This document shows, piece by piece, positions 41,726 to 49,513 of a stretch of 64,000 nucleotides of DNA. Each line of letters begins with the position of its first letter. The first letter of the stretch is position 1. Both the position numbers and the translations under genes were made by a program. Source of the stretch: M3007 sp033764075 (GTDB lineage: Bacteria; Bacteroidota; Bacteroidia; Chitinophagales; Saprospiraceae); the NCBI GenBank assembly GCA_033764075.1, contig JANRJH010000001.1, positions 1-64,000 on the forward strand, written 5' to 3'. The notes beneath the pieces are model-generated. The model was not told the origin of the DNA, made no database searches, and was given only the letters and a program-made list of their open reading frames with translations.

Positions 41726-43372
41726 ATGCGCAAGGCCTGTTGTCTTTTTTTCCTGGTTCTGGTTGCCTGCGCCCGGCCCATTGCGCCGGTGGGCGGACCC
41801 AAAGACGTGGAGCCACCCAAACTGGTGATCCAGGAAAGTACCCCCAATTTCAGCACCGGTTTCCGTGCTGACCGCATCGAACTGACGTTTGACGAATGGG
41901 TCGTGCTCTCCGACCTGGCACAACAAGTAGTCATCTCCCCACCGTTGCCCGGCAAAAAAAGCCTGCCCAATATTTCCCTGAAAGGAAAAACCGTGACCAT
42001 CCGACTCGCAGAAGACCAGACGCTGCGTCCGAACACCACCTACACCATTAACATGGGCTCGTCGGTGCGCGACCTGCACGAGGGCAATCCGGCCCGGGAC
42101 CTCCGCTTTGTGTTCAGCACGGGCGACTATATCGACAGCCTGTCGGCTTCGGGCATCGTCGTGGATGCTTTCACCGGCGCGCCGATGGAGAACGCCACAG
42201 CCATGTTGTATGAAAACACCGTCGACAGCGCCGTAATCCTGGAAAAACCGTTTTATTTCACCCGCAGCGACAAGTCCGGACGATTCCAACTGCAAAACAT
42301 GCGGCCCGGGATGTACCGATGCATCGTGATCGAAGACGCCGTACCCAACCTTCGCTGGGATGGTGTGAGCGAACGCATCGGTTATGCAGAGCAACTGCTC
42401 ATCGTGTCCGATACATCCACTGCCACCGCTTCTGTCCGCCTGTTTCAGGAGGAACCACCACTACGGGTCATTAACCGGGACACCAGCACCTACGGCAGGG
42501 TCGGCCTCAAGTTCAATGCTCCAACCGACGGGCTTTTGCTGCGTGCAGACGATCCGGCCCTTACCCTCCTTACCGAATACACCGGCGACAGCATCGCTGT
42601 CTGGTACACCACCGAAAACGGAGATTCGTGGAATCTGATCGCCGGCAGGGATACCGTTCGCGTTCCGGCCCACAGCAAGTCCGGATTTCTGGAACAACAC
42701 AAGCCCGGTTGGTACGATCCGGCAGCCGCCGACCGGAACAGATTCAGAAAGTTCAAACCGCAGGAAGAAAACCCGTCCCCCCCGCCCCCGCCTACGGTTT
42801 CCCAAAACCCGCTTCGGCCGGCGGCGCTATCGTTTAATGCACCCGTGGCGGTATGGGACACCGCGTTGTGGCAACTTTTGCTCGACAGCTCGCTGCTTCC
42901 CGCACCCCGGATACGGGCGGACAGTGCGCGTCCGCGCAACCTGATCGTGGAAGTGCCGTGGGTAAAGGAAAAAGCCCACCGATTGACCCTGTTGCCCGGC
43001 GCCATCACGGATATCTGGGGCGCCACCAACACCGATACCCTGAAAATAATCCTGAACGTATTATCCGAAAAAACCCTCAGTACGCTCAACCTGTCGGTTG
43101 CCGGCCTGACGCCCGGTGATGCCTATGTGCTGGAGATCGTGGATGCAAAAACCGTCGTGGAAAAACGCCCGTTTGTGGCTTCAGGACCCAGTCAATCTTT
43201 TTTGTTTCCCGGTATAGATGCCAAGACCTACACCTTGCGGTTGATCGAAGACCGGAACAAAAATGGTCGCTGGGATCCCGGTCATTTTTTGCAAAAACGG
43301 CAGCCGGAGGTCGTGCGCACCAAAAATTTGCCCGCATTGAGGGCCAACTGGGAGGTAGAAGAAACCTTTTAG
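41726..43372 (+). CDS. Lipoprotein with SbsA-like Ig domain
   Basis: A 548-residue protein with lipobox LVLVAC (C15), followed by ARPIAPVGGPKDVEPPKLV. That start and an Ig-like domain of the Big_5/SbsA type (about 35-130: RIELTFDEWVVLSDLAQQVVISPP, LRPNTTYTINMG) are typical for a widespread Bacteroidota lipoprotein. A carboxypeptidase-like domain follows (DSLSASGIVVDAFTGAPMENA), then unassigned beta-rich sequence and a DRNKNGRWDPG calcium-binding-like motif near the end. Function unknown. The ATG at 41726 is used; the longer frame from 41480 overlaps nadB and is a shadow. Confidence 0.8.
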   Translation: MRKACCLFFLVLVACARPIAPVGGPKDVEPPKLVIQESTPNFSTGFRADRIELTFDEWVVLSDLAQQVVISPPLPGKKSLPNISLKGKTVTIRLAEDQTLRPNTTYTINMGSSVRDLHEGNPARDLRFVFSTGDYIDSLSASGIVVDAFTGAPMENATAMLYENTVDSAVILEKPFYFTRSDKSGRFQLQNMRPGMYRCIVIEDAVPNLRWDGVSERIGYAEQLLIVSDTSTATASVRLFQEEPPLRVINRDTSTYGRVGLKFNAPTDGLLLRADDPALTLLTEYTGDSIAVWYTTENGDSWNLIAGRDTVRVPAHSKSGFLEQHKPGWYDPAAADRNRFRKFKPQEENPSPPPPPTVSQNPLRPAALSFNAPVAVWDTALWQLLLDSSLLPAPRIRADSARPRNLIVEVPWVKEKAHRLTLLPGAITDIWGATNTDTLKIILNVLSEKTLSTLNLSVAGLTPGDAYVLEIVDAKTVVEKRPFVASGPSQSFLFPGIDAKTYTLRLIEDRNKNGRWDPGHFLQKRQPEVVRTKNLPALRANWEVEETF

Positions 43373-43524
43373 ATACCTTGTCGGGTAGATAATGTTAAAA
43401 ACAGCCGTCATTAGAAGGTTTGTCGTGACGAAAGTCCGTTTTTAACGTCCCATTAACGGTTTGGAGAAAATTAGGCAGGGGCGGTGCGCATGTCGAGTCT
43501 TTTTCGTCTCTTTGTGCGTTCTTT

Positions 43525-44169
43525 TTGCCTTTTCATCAAACCCCTGAGCACTTGGTCGCTTCCCGTAACATCCAGGCGTTGAGCGATGCGGATTTGATTG
43601 CGCGATATTTGCGGGATCAAAACGCCCGTTATTTTTCGGAGCTGTATCGCCGATACGCCGGTAAGGTATTTGCCAAGTGCATTTCGATGTTGTCGGACGA
43701 GGGGCTGGCCCGGGACGCCATGCAGGATGTCTTCATCAAGGTACTCCTGAATCTGTCTCGCTTCAGCGCCCAATCCACCTTTTCTACCTGGGTCTATTCC
43801 ATCACGTACAATTACTGTATTGATCTGATCCGGAAAAAGAAAAAGGTGCAGATGATTTATTCAGAGGATGTGGGGAAACTCAGCAAGGAGACGGAGGTGG
43901 AACTGCCCGACAGTGTTTTGCTGGAAATGAAACAAGAACGGCTCAAGGAAGTGATGCAACACCTTCCTCCGGGCGACAAAGCTATTTTGATGATGAAGTA
44001 CATCGACGATCTGTCGATCAAAGACATTGCCGATGTGCTAAACAAAACCGAAAGCGCCATCAAAATGCAGATTATGCGGGCGAAACAGAAAGCCCAGCAT
44101 ATTTACAGCGAATTGTATGCCAATGATCCAATTGAAGACGAAGAAATGAATCCAAACACCGTAAATTAA
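43525..44169 (+). CDS. ECF-type RNA polymerase sigma factor
   Basis: A sigma-70 family protein of about 200 residues with region 2 (LIARYLRDQNARYFSELYRRY, ARDAMQDVFIKVLLNL, FSTWVYSITYNYCIDLIRKK) and region 4 (LPPGDKAILMMKYIDDLSIKDIADVLNKTESAIKMQIMRAKQK). There is no in-frame ATG upstream of region 2; the longest start is TTG at 43525, and a TTG at 43579 (LSDADLIARYL) would give the length usual for the family. An out-of-frame ATG at 43490 opens a 30-codon frame across this start. It leads a cluster with an 88-residue protein, an MscS channel and a DUF3078 protein. No anti-sigma factor is recognised. Confidence 0.88.
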   Translation: MPFHQTPEHLVASRNIQALSDADLIARYLRDQNARYFSELYRRYAGKVFAKCISMLSDEGLARDAMQDVFIKVLLNLSRFSAQSTFSTWVYSITYNYCIDLIRKKKKVQMIYSEDVGKLSKETEVELPDSVLLEMKQERLKEVMQHLPPGDKAILMMKYIDDLSIKDIADVLNKTESAIKMQIMRAKQKAQHIYSELYANDPIEDEEMNPNTVN

Positions 44170-44175
44170 TCCATT

Positions 44176-44442
44176 ATGAGCAACATTTTTGTACGCATGC
44201 AGGAAGAAAACGAACAACGGGTACCCCCGGAGTTGGAACGGCACTTGCTGACGCAGGTCAATCACATCAATGTGTTTGGCCGGGTGGTTGAGTTGTTTGT
44301 TCCCAACGCCTTGCAGACGGCTGCCCGCATCATCGGCGGCAGTCCTGAAGACGGGCCGGTTGACATGGGTGGCGACCGCAACGCGTTATCGCCCGAAGAC
44401 TGGCCCGACTGGCGGTTTCCGCCCGGCCGCTCGGTGCGCTAA
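44176..44442 (+). CDS. Small conserved-looking protein of 88 residues, unknown
   Basis: It starts 6 bases after the sigma factor stop and is surely co-transcribed with it. The first half is amphipathic (EENEQRVPPELERHLLTQVNHINVF, then ALQTAARIIGG), the second half is acidic and Gly/Pro-rich (EDGPVDMGGDRNALSPEDW). There is no transmembrane segment or signal peptide, so it is not a classical anti-sigma factor, but a regulatory link to the sigma factor is possible. No family recognised. Confidence 0.7.
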   Translation: MSNIFVRMQEENEQRVPPELERHLLTQVNHINVFGRVVELFVPNALQTAARIIGGSPEDGPVDMGGDRNALSPEDWPDWRFPPGRSVR

Positions 44443-44493
44443 CTTTGTTGCGATCCATCTTCCTCTTCCTTTTTATCCACCTTGCTTTGCCGA

Positions 44494-45345
44494 ATGAACT
44501 TTAAAGACAGTCTGATCAATGAATTGATAGCGCGCTTCTCTTCGGTCATACCGAAGGTTGCGTTCGCTCTATTGGTGCTGCTCATCGGCTGGCTCATCGC
44601 CGGGGCGGTTCGGCGGCTGGTATCCCGCATCATGGCAACGGTGGGGTTTGATAAACTGACGGAGCAGTTGAATGAAATAGACCTGGTGCAGCGCAGTGGC
44701 GTTCAGATCAAACTCTCGGCGGTGCTGGGCAACATGGTTTACTACGTCATCATGCTGGGCTTTATCGTTTTTGCAACCGACATACTCGGCATACCGGCCA
44801 TTACGGACATGGTGCGCGATCTGATCGACTATCTGCCTGCGCTGTTTTCTGCGTTCATCCTTTTCGTTATCGGCCTTTTTCTGGCCGATTTGTTGCGCAA
44901 CGCCACCCAGACGGCCCTTCTGTCGATGGGGCTGCCTTCGGCAAAAGGCATCTCCACTGGTATTTTCTATTTCCTGCTCGTAACGGTCACCGTGAGTGCG
45001 CTCTCGCAGGCCAACATCCAAACCGATTTTATTGCGTCCAATCTCACTGTGCTCATCGGCGCCGGCGCGCTGGCCTTTGCCATCGGCTATGGCCTAGCAG
45101 CACGCGATCTGGTGGCCAATTACCTCGCCAGCTATTACAACAAAGGGAAAGTGCACCTGGGCGACGACGTGCAGATCGACGGCGTACGCGGAAAAGTGGT
45201 CATGATCGACGCCACATCGCTCATCCTGCAAACCGATGATCGCGCCATAGTGGTGCCACTGAGCAAACTGGCCTCGGAAAAAGTCGAAATTTTTTACCCG
45301 GACGGGCAGACGGAAAATCTGCTTAACCCGGGAGATCGCCGTTGA
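44494..45345 (+). CDS. MscS-family mechanosensitive ion channel
   Basis: A 283-residue inner-membrane protein with about five hydrophobic segments (VAFALLVLLIGWLIAGAV, MVYYVIMLGFIVFATDIL, ALFSAFILFVIGLFLADLL, IFYFLLVTVTVSAL, VLIGAGALAFAIGYGLA). The last one is the pore-lining TM3-like helix rich in Gly and Ala, followed by the beta domain (KGKVHLGDDVQIDGVRGKVVMIDATSLILQ). It resembles the MscS-like conserved TM helix type. It probably releases solutes under osmotic down-shock. The ATG at 44494 is used rather than the TTG at 44482. Confidence 0.9.
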   Translation: MNFKDSLINELIARFSSVIPKVAFALLVLLIGWLIAGAVRRLVSRIMATVGFDKLTEQLNEIDLVQRSGVQIKLSAVLGNMVYYVIMLGFIVFATDILGIPAITDMVRDLIDYLPALFSAFILFVIGLFLADLLRNATQTALLSMGLPSAKGISTGIFYFLLVTVTVSALSQANIQTDFIASNLTVLIGAGALAFAIGYGLAARDLVANYLASYYNKGKVHLGDDVQIDGVRGKVVMIDATSLILQTDDRAIVVPLSKLASEKVEIFYPDGQTENLLNPGDRR

Positions 45346-45370
45346 ATCGAAACAAAATCAGTAAATTAAT

Positions 45371-46417
45371 ATGTTAAAACAACTACTCGCCTTTGTTTTG
45401 CTTGTGTGTACAAGCCAACTTTTTGCCCAGGAAGCCGGTGACGCACGGCTCAAGGAAATTTCAGGACAGACACAGTTCGATACCACCCTCGGATGGCATT
45501 ATGCTGCTGCGGTTGGGCTCGACCTGAGTGGTATCAAGCTCTTCTCGCCAAAAGTAGGTGCCGGTACCTCCCGTTTCGGCATCGGTGGCCTGATTTCCCT
45601 TTTTGCAAACCGCAAAGCTGCAAAATCGTTCTGGGACAACCAGCTCTCCCTCCAGCTCGGCATGCAGGAACTGGGTCGTACCTCCACCACCCAACCCAAA
45701 GGCTTTCAAAAAAGCATAGACATCCTTCGCCTCCAGTCGCGGTATGGATACGAGATTTCCCGCGACGGCAAGTGGTTCGCCGCTGCCGACCTGTTCGCCC
45801 AGTCGCAATTGCTCAGCACATACGCCAGCAACTACCTGGAACCCGTGGACGCCGAAGATCGCGTGGTATCCAAGTTCTTTTCGCCGGTTTGGATGACCTT
45901 CTCCCCGGGAATCAACTACAAACCCAACGCCTACTGGTCTTTTTTCTACTCACCGGTAGGTGTGCAATACATCCTGGTGTCCGACGATGCCATCGCCGCT
46001 ACCGGCGTGCACGGCAACGACGTCACGCGGGACCCCGACGGTCGGATCATTGAATACGAAAACGACTTTCTTGGTCTGGGTTCAGAACTTAAGGTAGCCT
46101 ATGCACGGAAATTTTGGGAAGACCGCCTGATGGCCACCAGCAACCTGCGCCTCTATTCCAATTACCTGAACGAACCGCAAAACATCGATATCCTGTTCAC
46201 CAATAACCTCGACATCCGCCTTTTCAAAGGGCTTTCCCTTGGGCTGGTGTTCGAGTATTTTTACGACCACGATGTGCGTGTTCAGGTAGACGAAAACGAC
46301 GACGGCATCTACAACGTGATCGTAAACCCCGACGGCACCACCTCCGGCGATGACCGCCTGGGCCGCGGTGGACAAACGATTGGTGCGTTTCTGCTGAAAT
46401 ACAGCCACATTTTTTAA
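45371..46417 (+). CDS. DUF3078 domain protein, probable outer-membrane barrel
   Basis: A 348-residue protein with a signal peptide (MLKQLLAFVLLVCTSQLFAQ) and a beta-strand-rich body that matches the DUF3078 pattern: GWHYAAAVGLDLSGIKLFSPKVG, FWDNQLSLQLGMQELG, and a final aromatic strand ending GAFLLKYSHIF, as in outer-membrane barrels. Function unknown. It follows the mscS-like gene by 25 bases and ends 3 bases before the heptad repeat at 46421. Confidence 0.8.
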   Translation: MLKQLLAFVLLVCTSQLFAQEAGDARLKEISGQTQFDTTLGWHYAAAVGLDLSGIKLFSPKVGAGTSRFGIGGLISLFANRKAAKSFWDNQLSLQLGMQELGRTSTTQPKGFQKSIDILRLQSRYGYEISRDGKWFAAADLFAQSQLLSTYASNYLEPVDAEDRVVSKFFSPVWMTFSPGINYKPNAYWSFFYSPVGVQYILVSDDAIAATGVHGNDVTRDPDGRIIEYENDFLGLGSELKVAYARKFWEDRLMATSNLRLYSNYLNEPQNIDILFTNNLDIRLFKGLSLGLVFEYFYDHDVRVQVDENDDGIYNVIVNPDGTTSGDDRLGRGGQTIGAFLLKYSHIF

Positions 46418-46420
46418 ATG

Positions 46421-46546
46421 TCGAATGTCGAATGTCGAGTGTCGAATAATTGGGCGCTTGGTTTTCTCGGAGGACCGAAATCAATTTACCCGACACTCGA
46501 CATTCGACACTCGACACTCGACACTCGACACTCGACACTCGACATG
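46421..46546. repeat. Heptad-repeat array TCGAnnn / CGACAnT forming an inverted repeat
   Basis: Four exact 7-base units (TCGAATG, TCGAATG, TCGAGTG, TCGAATA) at 46421-46448 face eight units in the other direction (CGACACT, CGACATT, six more CGACACT-type) at 46491-46546. A 19-base stretch (CGACACTCGACATTCGACA) is an exact reverse complement of the left arm. The last unit, CGACATG, supplies the ATG of the phosphatase gene. The 42 bases between the arms are unique. Confidence 0.9.
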
Positions 46547-46999
46547 AGGGTTTTAATGGTTTGTCTGGGCAACATCTGCCGCAGCCCTTTGGCGGAAGGC
46601 ATCCTGAAACAACGGGTTCGGGAGGCCGGTCTTTTGTGGGAAGTAGACAGCGCCGGCACCGGGCACTGGCATACGGGGGAATTGCCCGACAGGCGTTCTG
46701 TGGCCATTGCCCGTACCCGTGGCATAGACATCACCGATCAGCGCGCCCGCCAGTTCAAGCCGGCGGACTTCGACCGGTTTGACCGCATTCTGGTGATGGA
46801 CACGCAAAATCTCCGCGACGTGCTGTCCCAGGCCGGCTCGCCAGGGCACATGGCCAAGGTGAGCCTGATCATGGATGCGCTTTTTCCGGGAGAGGAGCGC
46901 ATTGTGCCGGATCCTTATTACGACAACGATGGTTTTGAACAGGTGTTTGATCTGTTGGACGCCGCTTGCCGCGCGTTCATAGAAGCCCATCGCGCATGA
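46544..46999 (+). CDS. Low-molecular-weight protein-tyrosine phosphatase
   Basis: A 151-residue cytoplasmic phosphatase. The P-loop CLGNICRS (C7, R13) directly follows the first strand VLMV, and the general acid D123 is in VPDPYYDND. SAGTGHWHTGELPDRRSV is also characteristic. The long frame from 46418 starts in repeat DNA, so the ATG at 46544 is used; it is the last three bases of a heptad unit. The stop overlaps the truA start (ATGA), so translation is coupled. Confidence 0.92.
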   Translation: MRVLMVCLGNICRSPLAEGILKQRVREAGLLWEVDSAGTGHWHTGELPDRRSVAIARTRGIDITDQRARQFKPADFDRFDRILVMDTQNLRDVLSQAGSPGHMAKVSLIMDALFPGEERIVPDPYYDNDGFEQVFDLLDAACRAFIEAHRA

Positions 47000-47742
47000 C
47001 GCGGTATTTCTTATCCTTGTCGTACCACGGGCGAACCTTCAGCGGTTGGCAGCGACAGCCTAATGCGCCGTCCGTTCAGGGTACGCTGGAGGACGCGTTG
47101 TCTACCCTGCTGCGTATACCGGTGGCAGTGACGGGTTGCGGCCGCACCGATACCGGGGTGCATGCCCGGAACTATATTGCCCATTTTGACGCACCGGATG
47201 CTTTACCGGACACCTTTTTGAACGCGCTGAACAGCATTTTGCCTCCGGCTATTGCCGTGTATGGGTTGCGCGCCATGCATGCAACGGCGCACGCCCGTTT
47301 TGATGCCTTCGAGCGGCGCTATCTGTATGGCATTACCCTTCGCAAAGACCCGTTTCTGACCGAAACAGCCTGGTTTTTCCCCCAGGGGCAACGGATGGAC
47401 CGGGCAGCCCTGCACGCGGTCGCTGATTTGTTGCCGCGATACCGGGCATTCCTGCCTTTTGCCAAGACCGACAGCGGTCTGGACTCCTTCCACTGTGACG
47501 TCCGGCAAGCGTACTGGGAAGATCACGGGCAAATGCTCGTCTTTCACATCGTAGCCAACCGCTTTCTTCGGGGCATGGTACGCCTGATCGTGGGGGCGTG
47601 CGTGCAGGCGGCCATGGGTCAGATCGAGGTTGGGGCGATCGGCGAAGCACTGGAAAACCAGTCGCCGCTGCAAAAAAGTTTGAGTGTGCCTCCACAAGGG
47701 TTGTTCCTCACGGAAATAAAGTACCCCTATCCGACCCCTTAG
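46996..47742 (+). CDS. truA: tRNA pseudouridine(38-40) synthase
   Basis: TruA makes pseudouridine at positions 38-40 of the anticodon arm. The 248-residue product has the N-terminal YHGRTFSGWQRQPNAPSVQGTL pattern, the catalytic aspartate D52 in GCGRTDTGVHARN, FDAFERRYLYGI, and FLRGMVRLIVGAC near the C-terminus. It overlaps the phosphatase gene by 4 bases; the start at 46996 begins the family's usual RYFLSLSYHG strand. Confidence 0.95.
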   Translation: MTRYFLSLSYHGRTFSGWQRQPNAPSVQGTLEDALSTLLRIPVAVTGCGRTDTGVHARNYIAHFDAPDALPDTFLNALNSILPPAIAVYGLRAMHATAHARFDAFERRYLYGITLRKDPFLTETAWFFPQGQRMDRAALHAVADLLPRYRAFLPFAKTDSGLDSFHCDVRQAYWEDHGQMLVFHIVANRFLRGMVRLIVGACVQAAMGQIEVGAIGEALENQSPLQKSLSVPPQGLFLTEIKYPYPTP

Positions 47743-47808
47743 CGGCATACTTGACAAGGCTCATGCCCGCCTCTGACCAACGTCATTATTCAGGCGGCAC
47801 ACGGCACC

Positions 47809-47816
47809 TACTTTTG
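47809..47816 (+). promoter_or_regulatory. Putative -7 promoter box TACTTTTG for uspA
   Basis: An exact TAnnTTTG match 28 bases upstream of the universal stress protein start. Confidence 0.6.
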
Positions 47817-47844
47817 TTTCGCATCGTTCACAAAAGACAAGTTT

Positions 47845-48690
47845 ATGAAAACGATATTGGTGCCAACAGACTTTTCCGGCAACTCCAGGCAGGCATTAAA
47901 AGTGGCTGCGAAAATTGCTGCGAAAACGGGAGCAAAAGTGGAGATTCTGCACACGAATACAACCGTGGCATATGCGCCGCCACTGCCGGAGTACTATGCC
48001 GTCGATCAGGTTGACATGACGGAGTATTACGACATGGCTGCAGAAGAACTTTTTAACCTGAAGAAAGAATTGACGGGTATGCCGGGCATGGCCGATTTGA
48101 AAGTGGAAACGCGTGTCGAAGAGGGTTTTTTGTATGCCACGATCAAACGCATTGCCGAAGAAGACAAGGTTGACCTCATCGTGATGGGTACGAAAGGGGC
48201 ACAGGGCGCTGTGGAGTTTTTTGTGGGCTCCAATACGGAAAAGGTGATACGTACCGCACCGTGTCCGGTGCTCGCCGTGCCCGAGTCTGACGAAGAATTT
48301 GAGTTGAAAAGCGTGGTGATGGCGGCTACGCTTCGTCCGGAACAGGCTGAAATATTCAGAAAACTGGCCGAATTTCAGGAAGCCTTCCCCTTCGAGGTCA
48401 AAGTGTTGTACCTCAATAACCCGGCCGGATTCGACAGCCAGGAGGAAATTGAAAAAGCCGTGAACACGTTTGCTGCCAAAGCATGGCTGAAAGATGCCAC
48501 ACCCTTTGTAAGCGGAAATACCTTCAATGAAGAAGCCAGCATCCTCCAGTTTGCCTCCGAACAGGGCGTTGATATGATCGTCATGGGCACGCACCAGCGC
48601 AAGGGGCTCTCGCACTTGCTGTTTGGCAGTCTGACGGAGGATACCGTAAACCACTCAACGATCCCGGTGCTCAGTATCCCGGTTGGATAA
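47845..48690 (+). CDS. Universal stress protein with two Usp domains
   Basis: A 281-residue tandem UspA-fold protein. Each half ends with the ATP-binding signature: MGTKGAQGAVEFFVGSNTEKV (about 112-132) and MGTHQRKGLSHLLFGSLTEDT (about 249-269). The N-terminal MKTILVPTDFSGNSRQALK is the usual first strand and Asp motif. It probably helps in stress survival. It has its own promoter box, separate from the phosphatase/truA pair. Confidence 0.93.
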   Translation: MKTILVPTDFSGNSRQALKVAAKIAAKTGAKVEILHTNTTVAYAPPLPEYYAVDQVDMTEYYDMAAEELFNLKKELTGMPGMADLKVETRVEEGFLYATIKRIAEEDKVDLIVMGTKGAQGAVEFFVGSNTEKVIRTAPCPVLAVPESDEEFELKSVVMAATLRPEQAEIFRKLAEFQEAFPFEVKVLYLNNPAGFDSQEEIEKAVNTFAAKAWLKDATPFVSGNTFNEEASILQFASEQGVDMIVMGTHQRKGLSHLLFGSLTEDTVNHSTIPVLSIPVG

Positions 48691-48775
48691 CCCGGATTTT
48701 GGACATGACAGGGTAGTTTTCTACGCGGCGGTGATACCTGAAAAGGCACATCGCCGCTTTTTCCTTTGGTCTGCG

Positions 48776-48783
48776 TACCTTTG
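48776..48783 (+). promoter_or_regulatory. Putative -7 promoter box TACCTTTG almost touching the recR start codon
   Basis: An exact TAnnTTTG match that ends only 3 bases before the recR ATG at 48787. If it works as elsewhere in the phylum, transcription would begin at or next to the start codon, giving a leaderless mRNA. Confidence 0.5.
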
Positions 48784-48786
48784 TCC

Positions 48787-49401
48787 ATGCCTTTGCCGAG
48801 TCGTTTGATTGAAAAAGCCGTCGACGCTTTTTCCACCTTGCCGGGGATTGGTCGCAAATCTGCCCTGAGGCTGGTTCTGCACTTGCTCAAGCAGGATAAA
48901 AACTACACACAACAGTTCACCCAGGCCCTGCTGGAGATGCGCGAAGGCATTCTCGAGTGCCGTATTTGCCACAACCTGTCCGATACACCGGAGTGCCCTA
49001 TTTGTACCGACCTGCGGCGCGACCGGAGCGTGGTTTGCGTGGTGGAAAGCGTACGCGACCTGATGGCCATTGAGGATACCGGCCAGTACAAGGGTTTGTA
49101 CCACGTGCTGGGTGGCATCATTTCGCCTATGGAAGGCATCGGGCCGGCCGATTTGCACATTGATTCCCTCGTTCAGCGCCTGGAAGCAGGCGCCGGGGAA
49201 ACGAAAGAGGTAATCATGGCGATCAGTCCCACCATTGAAGGCGAAACCACGGTTTTTTACCTCTCCAAAAAAATCATTCCCCTCGGCATTTCGTTGAGCG
49301 CCATTGCCAGGGGGGTATCGTTCGGCGGAGAGCTGGAGTACACCGATGAGCTTACCCTGGGCCGTTCGATCATCGCCCGGATTCCGTACAAAGAGACGTA
49401 A
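48787..49401 (+). CDS. recR: Recombination mediator protein RecR
   Basis: RecR works with RecF and RecO to load RecA on gapped DNA. The 204-residue product has the helix-hairpin-helix start LIEKAVDAFSTLPGIGRKSALRL, the zinc finger C58, C61, C70, C73 (CRICHN...CPIC), and a TOPRIM domain (VCVVESVRDLMAIEDTG, LGGIISPMEGIGPADL). The ATG at 48787 is used because the family begins just before the HhH; the longer frame overlaps the promoter box. Confidence 0.95.
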   Translation: MPLPSRLIEKAVDAFSTLPGIGRKSALRLVLHLLKQDKNYTQQFTQALLEMREGILECRICHNLSDTPECPICTDLRRDRSVVCVVESVRDLMAIEDTGQYKGLYHVLGGIISPMEGIGPADLHIDSLVQRLEAGAGETKEVIMAISPTIEGETTVFYLSKKIIPLGISLSAIARGVSFGGELEYTDELTLGRSIIARIPYKET

Positions 49402-49481
49402 GCCCGGGATCATTCGGCGCACGCCAAAAATAAATTTGGACCCCGAACGCCATTTCCACAGCGATTCCCGCGCATCTGCCT

Positions 49482-49489
49482 TACTTTTG
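49482..49489 (+). promoter_or_regulatory. Putative -7 promoter box TACTTTTG for lpxC/fabZ
   Basis: An exact TAnnTTTG match 24 bases upstream of the lpxC/fabZ ATG, in the 112-bp gap after recR. It would start the lipid A gene run. Confidence 0.6.
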
Positions 49490-49513
49490 TCTGTTGAACT
49501 CCGTTTTGTTTTT

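Noticed and set aside
43490..43582. 30-codon frame starting at the ATG at 43490
   Set aside because: Short, no recognisable features, and out of frame with the sigma factor; mentioned only as part of the start-codon problem.
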